Below are positions 57,201 through 60,597 of a stretch of 64,000 nucleotides of DNA, piece after piece. The position numbers and the translations under genes are program-made. Source of the stretch: a virus. The stretch is taken from positions 33,238-97,237 of the IMG/VR virus record IMGVR_UViG_3300007535_000003; one strand, 5' to 3'. Position 1 is the stretch's first letter, and the number at the start of each line of letters is the position of its first letter. The notes beneath the pieces were generated by a model. That model had not been told where the DNA came from and did no database searches. It was given only the letters and a program-made list of their open reading frames with translations.

Positions 57201-58541
57201 ATATGTCTTTATATAATCTTTAACATCAGATATCTCCTCTAGAGTACCATCTTTATACGCTTCTTGCCATATAAACTGATTACCTTCTTCTATAGCCTCT
57301 GTATAAGCATTACATACAGTAGAACCTACACCTACAAAGGCTCTCCTCATAGCAGCAGAACCAAAGGCTTTGCTTATATTAGGGAACCAAGGTATAGCTA
57401 ATATAACTGTTTGAGCTATATCTTCTGACATTAAGCTCATATTAGCTTTCTTAAGGTCATCAAGGCCCTCATAAGCATTCATTCTAATAGCTCTAGCCTC
57501 CTCTTCATCAGGCTCTCTACCGTAAGTATTTATAAAATCTTGTTCCTCCTGAGCTAATTTCTCTTCATACGCTTGACCAGCTTCAGCCTCACTTTCATGC
57601 TCACGCATCTTAACCAAGGCAAACGCCCCAATACCTGCACCTACTACTGTACCTAGTGCCATACCCCATGGACCACCTAAACCTAAACCAGCTAAAGCTT
57701 TAGTAGCTATTGCGGGACCTAATGCTGCACCTAACTGCCACATCCAGTCAAAAGCTCCGCCAGCTAGTACTTCCCCAGATTCATATTTAAGAAAAGTACC
57801 AAAGCCATAGTCACTTGGTATGAATGGGTTACCAGTACCCTCATCGGCTATAGCAGCTGCTTTCTTAAGCTTATAAGGCAGCGATTGTTCAAACTCTCTT
57901 ATTTCTTCTTCTTTAGCCTGTATATCCCCCTGAAGTGATTCTACTTTAGTTAAAGCTAATTCCCTACTAGCTCTTAAATCCCTAAACTCTTCCATAGATA
58001 AATTATCAGAATCTTTTAGCTGTTCATCTATCTTATCTAGTTCATTCTGGGCGGTAGCTAGTTCATCAACAACCCTAGATTTTTTAAAAGAGTTATAATG
58101 TTCCCTAAATGAATCAGCCCAATTAGACCATCCACTCTGAAAGTTGGTTTGTATAACTCTAGGATCTGCGGAAGGTTGGTTTTTATAATCACCTTTGGCT
58201 ATGAACGGTAGATTTTGAGCTACTCTAATCTTAGCAAGCTCTTTAACTAATTCCCTATTTTGCTGTCTTTGAGCTTCAGCAATAGCAGTACCAATAGAAC
58301 TAGCTCCTTTGCCTACTTCAGGGCTATATGATAGTTCATCAGTACCTTCAGAACTAGAGTAGTAGTCGCTGTAGTCTACAGGGTAAGCACCTATATTATC
58401 AGCACTTACATTACTGCTAGCTGCTTTATTGCCTACAGCAAGATCTGTATCAATATCAGTATTAATATCAACCTGGTCACCACCAGGTGTATTATAATTC
58501 ATATCGCTTAAGTAAGCTTTATATTCAGGGTTATTAGCCAT
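36258..58541 (-). CDS. Giant polyvalent protein, 7427 aa, with predicted virion RNA polymerase
   Basis: One open frame of over 800 kDa, no TAG codon, TAA stop. Visible parts in order: a hydrophobic stretch at 273-307; charged coiled-coil-like segments; HEAFH at 2007-2011; a central region with SDFDIDKLFVF (DFDID at 3391-3395), the metal-binding motif of the crAss virion RNA polymerase; a SLOG/Moco-carrier-like domain at 3880-4025 (SGGQTGADQGG); an ASCH-like domain at 4055-4160; an ADP-ribosyltransferase-like domain at 4893-5040 (FKEWFGDW, VLWHGST); HEGMH at 5288-5292; a P-loop kinase at 5445-5600 (GTSGSGKST); a second ART-like domain at 5620-5795; a GNAT-like domain at 5947-6033 (RRGEGLAKKVYRKL); HEFGH at 6115-6119; and a hydrophobic helix near 7300. 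Other crAss-like phages split this into several genes. It is probably packaged, injected and used to transcribe early genes and counter host defence. Confidence 0.85.
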   Translation of the reverse strand: MANNPEYKAYLSDMNYNTPGGDQVDINTDIDTDLAVGNKAASSNVSADNIGAYPVDYSDYYSSSEGTDELSYSPEVGKGASSIGTAIAEAQRQQNRELVKELAKIRVAQNLPFIAKGDYKNQPSADPRVIQTNFQSGWSNWADSFREHYNSFKKSRVVDELATAQNELDKIDEQLKDSDNLSMEEFRDLRASRELALTKVESLQGDIQAKEEEIREFEQSLPYKLKKAAAIADEGTGNPFIPSDYGFGTFLKYESGEVLAGGAFDWMWQLGAALGPAIATKALAGLGLGGPWGMALGTVVGAGIGAFALVKMREHESEAEAGQAYEEKLAQEEQDFINTYGREPDEEEARAIRMNAYEGLDDLKKANMSLMSEDIAQTVILAIPWFPNISKAFGSAAMRRAFVGVGSTVCNAYTEAIEEGNQFIWQEAYKDGTLEEISDVKDYIKTYFDASIRSTNAILGLGEQELADSKEFREATRTGALMGGSFTAASSTIANFRDILSSARTKKEVEQMFDLESQAEKDTYREQILGKFMGLGKRSAKQKTSNLIYGQDRSKRFLDIMDRIKGSKLAKDYGITNEMIEDEKAAFKAGAKILKNYKSNRNLSKLSESEALAAASKMANLNKKYTQAKRDEQSRVEYLNQTEGEVRNTAEDLGKDFIDVLSTKLKLDALKEKLEAFDLAEQHDIPNVKSFAKKFRNKLNREIRNTETEYNKKLDRSDFSEKDLVTSSDPEIKQAHSDLFDATADKEIRQDEYRMLLRNTAELADRAKTIVNTDEKEKKKQEEEVEQTLGELAVEEEQKGTATMAEGLYTEEERRGTEEQRQEIERRRQEELKQSEIVKGSILVKRPRDKSEETFTGDRLKNELELLDKIIAAQIKKGKTAEEITVDLTNRGYGFYYGARASLQPAIQKIIDGEVESLSDYWNQYHPNKINAKYDAELAVLEKQGRGVEGVPESELYGQTVEEYVDNKTQEYKTTIFGETEQQQEYYTGEAAIGETTKVAPRTKAQAEQDVIDRYANYTLTNQPITTVFEASGTDMLPALHDGKTGYLTYDKDSGDTKFIDVGGNEYDIATRDSTSKPKDLGVTILGNYIFDVRTRGDGRTITIEGNEYTIPTNNRLDSIEEDNKGNPSGVTLRDSDNRSVTFKNPVLVEELSAAIATIEFARLQAMQTMKEANEDFVIVRSPETGEEYAVYYRKGRLHVKGKDNKGGYTSWVKAGIRKQVAQIYNDQLSQAMANMIQNKRFGTKIKKEKLQNELKRIGNAIRSATPKEINLTKSAAELSDVEGRVEEAPEGAAESETGNETEQGLIDDKARERAEEVLTSEEILEPVTPEESGRTFIELHEASRHLAEDTLKVYDPSQMVAYYGDEQVRGTEPDEFYNKEDRYFSTTNLKDHIIEFSIDFTYKIFWNDNTKLKEYLQSKKTFTDEEINSIIKDNLPNPKSFFNPTDQIPIKGTVKNAKGNTVAIVHSHVSSYDAFVVPSDLTKEQTEIYKENIMSKTRANRIRVLREILKGNRPSVTNLQKGRGRPITASLTKEKRNKKITDVFPVTAKEAEVAIADNSGMLHSSKGGFAEYTGNPGNVFLITEATQNGKEFPFKLNPSKLSDQHSRILLEAILTAHLKGGYNTALNIPNVENLTAGEAINILALEGIKYTKVTDPTKTDLKRKQLYVEERKLHYGESGIIDLTGKSDISEISSDDINKFVEWAKANKNYVASINKLGKTFDRSFKLGDIEVRANDTTYSEYLIDNRLVMTDAEKPIFHAPSIHYDINSISPTNSGNDTSGSVTPTNSKSEEKTSEDASKTVMSKQEPKSKSKKFYRTVDTVEKFKNIPANTELVTKHAIIEEGKEKTMFTDPVLRVDENRKIQVLTKSSAKSELQAVERESVTNEDVAKAVMEQFKSVFGGTNMGYIYTKDVSDEYNERQNKPRNAGDDPNEISPFRLRSQAPSTYKKIDIERELKWLRNKLPKENVHVVDSLIKVISSGEEAFGQTRSDMIILSRAAEYGTAFHEAFHRVSLSLLTPEQRGEMYDKARRKYDMARASNLEVEERLAERFREFVLTDNKDKFKEPSAIKRFFQELWNIIYTLFTGDVQLSSLDVENVFRAVEQGRFKYARPKKSKAAPIFKGATAYLNSQGYSSDLQRTITKNLVFKALTLNEVHRVEDVEKIDFDTVKQDVARKRDVIRDNKEYFSEQVEKASNQEEKEFAQGEIAEADRLIDLYQDILDNFEYFQSLAEDYLSSLNITRKKEDYLDNEYTSGRGQSEFEKYNKAPFQFDGRENIRSDIKMMVLTLPESKQKDAYTDMFKFVDFTSTWNKVLNDLHDVDSVEEMLERLKSKSENYFPYEVLYNRLNDHNELVRTQFLVSTRLHKNKFINAYFDDRKNKFRFRFGDAEIQSASRRYVLEWGQRLAKSDLVTKDNKIDKSKMRKYNDTYNKLVRDSVAIAKNKDENQLGKLLRSLSSLLNSINIPTDEDLLLYVLDQDDTSGRYGAAMNLLNRLKGLFERSGTLYQASLDNFPTKANGDRYDTSELFLNESIARDLGQYFAEYSPENLSSTILGPQGNAHFKYMLNSFTTDFIRKLKKDPEALQLHRSAVFNKNSYILKRISEDANARAKFKLDTFSAFVREYLDQGRSYEGMNPMEDLIARLHSTKHGKLPLPTLADRSSFYYFSGIEPVDFSFTLNNKGETIIPYDSEIIRIIEGYILDEQNRIEQTKEQIEEALKTGETTHLVEDYHYKLDNIKPRSGFVYKQIGRALYKVFKDNQGNYLGDGTKFHEFTSLNKKRAKDIKQDAMNIVVSNILDTIKLASEYGIIDTKVEGKKVTIQGNKYLDSTLVDNIAKERYGGNTNHAIKDIIATYAVNNLVSTIETDKVLLGDPAFFSTDVNKVKRSSVLGSTGENLRTDFPSGHRLANETEYNSITLDTNIVSSVYYPQLKNNYMNLLLEQGYSSVEADRLSTNKLNNYKKVDQTDAQVFISPEMYKSIKERLGEWHIEDDQALADLQGERGEFDTNPLPPLKLVYFGPSYERGMAVPTYDKMSMAVLTRDIVKDTELEELLDRMELKGDYAPGGTFNLNGDLQKIHQVKFDTATKVGNRDRFEFYADAEHEDINSLDKAAVYSQKFEFLRRQIMTDPHEETEIALGTQVKKVPMYNVNKAGIYSLQGKDVTGKEILNTINKSLGRLSTIGARKLLTGMGINPSTGVVENELKLLEVLREDAVRSNSPNNIVDALTPDANGNYPEFDSLPNRKWIENRVVSLINKNIIDLLIPGKPFIQVSNFGRRLKSTEGLDKYKDKITWLQEAKEDLKYYRIGKGGNIISMDAVVSVDLYKDAIPNYKNLTFEQKKKFLKNNPQALGYRVPTQGPNSVSSLNIVGFLPENYKDAVILPAEFTTLTGSDFDIDKLFVFRENYELDKDGNPILVPYLTDSQDKPGKVNNFEQRIYKYAREEGVAKEIEDVRKLYTREIKRILQSRELSKEELDYLQSEFRDALDRYQGVYLEAVEEDIADRKEAIDTVHSMIQDLNQGIKDVKDSIKKKSDELVEKWVKEHREEFAQRSILEQNTPAAIENILIASYRSILLDSKHAVQTYTPLDTYTDRLKKIASEVKTETELPDNYSLTPRFQADSKRRYIEGKNLIGSFALNNVHHIVGQIADLYIDTDLGIPQTKEAAELEKTPDDMLKEAFSTAYELMGEFNLNGVLPEQYQDYIKEVPATEKSRYIEKLKKTKVNGIPANKLIEAAKLPNALQTTPIPYKDIASYKSIIDSYNSKVLDKWVSMKMPLPDVTFEEAHWISNNEETVNKIIEASTKEVGGGIKIEEGLQETAMSMLYDSDAIETIDTEQTTLFDVEIPGESVLRGTLEGEEASYKFDFYRFVKDYISGERTVKVSLSKIISGGQTGADQGGLVAALNLGIETGGTAPQGFITEKGKDESLSSKYGLVEGEYDPKIYPKRTRKNIENSDGTLLVGNTTSPGTKLTVNLAKKLNKPYIVNPSSRELAKWIADNNIKVLNVAGNRESVKPGIQKQTADLIEKALQEGYKVGQKFTPTNTTNVAGTDIKPSVTMPMNFKDGQGGRKMRPEFRGKSTMDLIISGDRTATSRSPEARKHVKKGDVVKFTDTEGRSVLVRATTDEYSLDKITPEEWSKVEGWSEEEYSRLEGKGYVQFQYEKITKIEKTTTGTTNLAVHKGVDGEYVSDWMSAAISALVDIGKDPYIFDVNVNNTTQNVANLLLRSGLGDRTFYFLAQPILKDLAYYDSLTDKSGSGIAAINTAAVSVVRGIYKKRMKEEFEKLKKQGVEKFETESTGKPFNFTRLRKDASGKHANDFEYYARQLEILGKYQELKGYGAALTEAVMASRIDTAQYGKNLVEARIYENKYNKVLRDNVIKNFKKSFTDTFLGEYMNNVLPALHTILKNRTITSTDGFDYIHNQVLKFTGTMYTSDNRLMKDVVNYSANEIYSAIVSRFFSDPEYMGYDSASVNKLLKGNNSVARRVYNVKFSPNKYQDLKKNKLLDMLSPRLAENESDYDKLATNTIDIAEKWDKDEVTKGWKELLSYPNDAVRRLGKDLVAYAFFTSGFNGTLNSFFEYIPFQYLRDVGFSDYISWQIQDLNHEENFSSIAAEVLDEFFKHSWFNDNIVPEVQDAALYNTVGWGNRESALITVDSEKNELWVGSNSHGTPVYKPFIKRLWGDEVYLYEYIGYNAVKDPVYRLTDRRGYSSRGHKVKEYGLKDTLFEENKANLASSKDKPRNTLFDANGIRSISKSGKKIYEDFTEVSKADNLAVFYSKESLQDTITPEEDVDKTAKSMGAKGESLTTKKLPKGKADHTVSTIQKAFPNLNEEEATLLKSMISSGEVTDAYDKNQYKAPNDNISNLFSELESTYDFNTALRTYLHTRTSEFKEWFGDWVNDPKNSSKAVDVNGEPEVLWHGSTEQFSGTSDKAAFYATPNINFARRYGKSSAERTGVSEENIQTRPLFLNMRNPRKFSSEEVEYDTVANIGTEDVKTWKAWGNDGIIYIEEQAFTSDGTYEEYVTFDSDNIYFVDDYGRTNRLQESEITTEAAMSLSSMIEEYNQNIEIYEEAIRRIKSDYGAGMMVPSEAFAALPEIAEILRSYDYSSLGMYFEGNRKLATYDVDDLIEDLQDGKISQDYFTRMTGLTPVDPIAKIAKKEYSNAISLLESRIRYYRNQVDKLVAETEDRISQLNSIQIRDTIFDGKIEDTHVPKVVKKLRDNYDTFFHSNKYRVWLDLIEKTDAVITTQFDSEGHSNAYMYYDPNKNTIHISMERLDSSMFSYFGVSMIHEGMHSLTVRSLLEPTTKTEREFHDKIRRYWQEALRRLPNSKSYGLKNPLEFVSEIIANPNFVRELQTTSPSLWDKIVALFTDLFRAISGKKLVNSATEEILTFSEYIINRRLDRTITVEDLPSSEQRAPRVKEGVDAVFQQNPDLANKVYEALGFKSEPDVILPIGTSGSGKSTFIKSLPQENLVVIEPDAMRVEFTGDINDKSKDKEIYEEAAKRAVAAIKQGKQVVFDTTNLTKDKRLPFIEAIKKEIPTANVQYKLMDLNPELAKQRIKAQIARGENRANVPDSTIDRHAESYKQMLEDIKSESISNFEVTPQQKQQALEAYSQYLNTIFSSSTTREIYQHSSSHPNMKEVGFEKGHGRTSDAFFFDKVGKEPYVGKSIVYALLDIKNPFSYKDLRAVKNFIDSKYGEGTVSDIEKGMDIERRGYIDNISNEKAKQNYLGLLDIYDPNTGGGQFIKNKQIGELEKYGNFDSIIAEGYPAVFNPDQIHILGSEQDIQGFREFVKNEPSYEQRAGRVRIQPQDKRFFTRKSVEDHLIAQDGIAGKRYQDKIWVKADSEGSNNYAKALKLVNAINSNNPGLLKLLKKQDASRQAGRDVYTVEIDNFALKRNQQEIDEMRRQANEDLISLDQYEQRYDLKDVVMEPSEENKESLEHILRISSGESIQYKVSDGEGKIGDVLLEREGNNLRVRWIKFDRRRGEGLAKKVYRKLNSIALKNNGNLISDKKQRLNIVTRNIWESLVNNSEAETTQEGSYRMTVNTNDLGTDILDKENRADFERKKDIMLNTFPYVQDVAEDYSIEQKGLLEQNGRVIRVNPNKWTTDTIGHEFGHLLIDLMGGLENPLVKKALKELEGSSIEQEVYNTYSDLVGVDDITLKKEVLATAIGRDTADIFNNIKDNEQRLQKASRWERVLMRIFDRIKQLLHIEKSAVRKLAKKVVSQKPTEAAEETLVDSYEQRVDRELTAEEKKNIAMIRGIVSAQGAIDSNITRADKLKDKVLERLETKISLYKNRGKREQVAKLSEEYEKMKEDSPIVALARFASVAGKHTKHIYDRYWSLKDRIDKGEVTNKELAELFRQWYDYLVAFDTLEEMKEEYLKFTKQSEIQEQFSGIRDFLTSTIEMKNSIKSLYTRDSSEILVNALSEFDTRAYEEFKLEKEKEWRQWSKEDKKAKPLAQFLDEEVKQNEDLIKQNIRNSLRNEIEKAKYDIPFLARWADSVLDSNDEVVASAVKAFMIQHNKSRDESIDVRDEVVELTRELEKKQGYTTISSPESLYDFMLEKTQSFIISGDVAFRVGRTIYISEKGANNFKEAVVTKSEDYGNWVRYTSGGKEFLLEPNLYEYKSHNSKYTQHYVSEFHSEFHSQLDLIKEIAFGRDYSGVNPKKAARARGKEINRWKNNNTNFDTNKYRKDKALFYDTLVEQGILSEETKTELIDNDYSPGDFKRDITDILEDNETAISEILKWIRENEWEYRTPIDMWKNPEWEKLTNIKSKNPDDPRVKYYEYIVNKNAEIDMRLPYKYRLGTRLPGVSKTFVERLRSGYNIGKALKGTGRKAFTRRPEDIQKGETVGTGKTEKQRSEILKLQDENGNERMFLPIFYSSNINESEQSYDLASLYNMRFTMGIDYKYKSEILPFMELTQFHLNNRKLRLVAKGNPIKNALRSLRGKEVTKEKGSYIAEQFEDWMKHAMYGKSMEQMGEFSVFGQSVDTTKVIQNINKYSAYNLLGLNLVQGIANWGLGQVMQRVEAFAGEYTNMKDYERAGIIFKTNLPGIFNDIGSRAPTNKLSRLEEWWDILHDYGNDPRMRKHNKFRQLMTSNLAFFQSHMGEYMMQVRFAVSMALSQKIYDKDGNIMKRSNGRDMTLYHAIEVDKETGKIKLNDRVEKESDWTRDEALQFGNKIKRVLSRMHGEYSKEGSNAIQRHALGQAGMMFRKFVVPGFKRRWEHSRLKDENGNYKFKYNELLESSVEGAYISFLRIMPKIIWDLMRFKADMARAHWKGVTAVERANIRRTLGDHIFLAAFIIIGWAALKGLKEADDDREEYMYQTIAFHALRLRSELLFFYSPGEFQRILRSPAASLAIIENLINFFSEFADPGQSIFDEIEKGPLKGNPRYAKHLNNMLPFWKQYYRLTDMGSMLAWFR

Positions 58542-58556
58542 AAAAAAGTTTATTCG

Positions 58557-60593
58557 TTATTTAGTTTTAACGTCTTCTGCAATTGATCTCCTAGAAGGAG
58601 TTGTCTTACCTCTATTCTGTTGCATCTGAAGTAATTCCCTTAGAGCATTCCTCTGACTACGTACATCCTTTGTAATACCAAACATCCTAGCATATTCTTC
58701 AGACTGGGGCTGTCCACTAGTAACTGGTATTAGCTCTGAAGTAAGAGCATTAGTCATATCTTCAGCTCTGTCGGGTAGAGCAGTATATAGATTAATACGC
58801 ACTATCTCTTTAGTGTTTCCATTACTATCCTCTATTTCCTCTATATAAGCTGAACCAGAATCTACAAGATCTTTAAGGCTAGGTAAGTCAGTACCATGTT
58901 TATCTTCAGCTCTTTCTATCATATTCTCTGCTTGATTCTTAGACATCTCTATGGTACCACGGGAATATAGTTGACCTTCCCTAGTTAATATCTTATTGTT
59001 AACTTGAGCTGGTTCATACTTATATTTTCCTTCAAGACCTGCCAACTCTTTACCTAACATGTTTGCTTTAGTATATTTATCTGCCTTCTCTCTTATACCT
59101 TCTGGTAGTGACTCTTCAGCACTTTTAATACCTTCCTTAATATCTCTAGATATATCAGCTAGTAATTCTTTCTTTTCTGTATCACCAACAGTCTCATCCC
59201 TCATTTTGGCTGGTATATCGCCATAATCTTCCTCTAAATTGCTATCAGTAGCTAATTCATATGCTTTAGCTAATTTGTTGTAATTAGAACTTTTTTGACT
59301 AGAAGATGTTGGAGCTCCCATATAGCCTACATATTCATACTTGCCTGAAGATTTCAGGTTGCTAGGAGTTAAACCTTTCTTAGACACATCACCTAACAGC
59401 TTACTAGCCTCATCTATAGCAGAGATTTTCTCAGCATTAGCTTGTATATTTGCTAGATCTTCAGGTCTACCTAAACCTAAGTCAGGTAATATACTGCTTT
59501 CTTCAGCAAATTGGCCTAAGTCTAATCTACCCTTATCATCTGTATTCATCCAACGATGCATAGTCTCTTGATCGAAAGTTTGAACTTCCTTAGTCATAAG
59601 ATCTTCAGCTCTTTGAGCGTACATAATATCAAACATGCTCGCACCAGCTTGTTCCTGCTGTGCTTGACGCCTACTCTCTACAGCAGACCAGTTAGTATCA
59701 ATACCTGACTCAGCTGCAATAACTCTCCTAGCTGTTTCATCATATAAAGCTCTCTCTATATTATTGACTAGATCCCTAGACATTTCAGGAGCTTCCCCAG
59801 CTTTTACTTGCTGCCTAGCTATATACTCGGCTTGATCACTCAATGCTCTACCCGCTTTACTAGTTCTAAAGTCATTAGGTATACGTCTTAGTACTAAATC
59901 GTCAGACTCTTCATCTTGAACATAACCTAACATCCTACCTACCCTATCAGGTAGTACTCCTGTCTGACCAAATTCTAAAGTATCTTCACGTATATCATCA
60001 AGCATAACATCCCTAATATATTCATTAGGATCTGCCATCTCTTCAGGAACTGTACTAAACCTAAGAGTCCTACGACCTTCAGGTGTAACAGCGCCTTCAG
60101 TTTCATACTCAGCTAACTGTTCCCTTATCTGATTAACTTTCCAAGAAGGTAGTTGATAGCCATACTCCTCTAATCTTTCCCTGGTTTCTGCCGCTTCTTG
60201 TGCAGCACTTTTAGCTTCTCCCCAAAAGGGATCTGATAATATTTCAGACCTAACATTTTGAAACCTATTCTTAAAACCAGGAGACCTAAGATTATAGCCT
60301 TCTTCTTCAGCTAATTGGTTTATAGCTTGTTTAGCTGCGTTAGCTTTAGCTTTAGCTGTCCTAGCATCTCCACCACCGATACCTAAAGCTCTACCTGAAG
60401 TACCTTCTGCAGCTTCCTCTGTGGACAATTGTCCAGAGCCTAAACCACCTATAAACTGTTGAGCAGCCTGACGATAAGCATCTTGTTCTTTCTGCATCTG
60501 CCCAGCCATAGCACCTAACTCCTGAATTGGGGGAGCTACGTAACTAGGTTGATAATAACCTTGAGCAGGTTGTGTATATTGACTAATTGGCAT
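58557..60593 (-). CDS. Large probable virion cargo protein, 678 aa
   Basis: ATG at 60593, TAA stop 15 bases before the giant gene's ATG. Mostly helical and polar, with an N-terminal Gln/Tyr/Pro-rich part (SQYTQPAQGYYQPSYVAP), a Gly/Ala stretch, and long charged helices (NQIREQLAEYETEGAVTPEG). No enzyme motif. In crAss-like phages, large helical proteins encoded next to the virion polymerase are carried in the capsid; this role is inferred from position and composition. Confidence 0.6.
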   Translation of the reverse strand: MPISQYTQPAQGYYQPSYVAPPIQELGAMAGQMQKEQDAYRQAAQQFIGGLGSGQLSTEEAAEGTSGRALGIGGGDARTAKAKANAAKQAINQLAEEEGYNLRSPGFKNRFQNVRSEILSDPFWGEAKSAAQEAAETRERLEEYGYQLPSWKVNQIREQLAEYETEGAVTPEGRRTLRFSTVPEEMADPNEYIRDVMLDDIREDTLEFGQTGVLPDRVGRMLGYVQDEESDDLVLRRIPNDFRTSKAGRALSDQAEYIARQQVKAGEAPEMSRDLVNNIERALYDETARRVIAAESGIDTNWSAVESRRQAQQEQAGASMFDIMYAQRAEDLMTKEVQTFDQETMHRWMNTDDKGRLDLGQFAEESSILPDLGLGRPEDLANIQANAEKISAIDEASKLLGDVSKKGLTPSNLKSSGKYEYVGYMGAPTSSSQKSSNYNKLAKAYELATDSNLEEDYGDIPAKMRDETVGDTEKKELLADISRDIKEGIKSAEESLPEGIREKADKYTKANMLGKELAGLEGKYKYEPAQVNNKILTREGQLYSRGTIEMSKNQAENMIERAEDKHGTDLPSLKDLVDSGSAYIEEIEDSNGNTKEIVRINLYTALPDRAEDMTNALTSELIPVTSGQPQSEEYARMFGITKDVRSQRNALRELLQMQQNRGKTTPSRRSIAEDVKTK

Positions 60594-60597
60594 ATTA

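Noticed and set aside
36258-58541. Many plus-strand open frames of 60-170 codons inside the giant gene (for example 53778-54293, 41938-42261)
   Set aside because: They are on the opposite strand of a continuous 7427-codon frame, have membrane-like compositions that come from antisense reading, and lack leaders.
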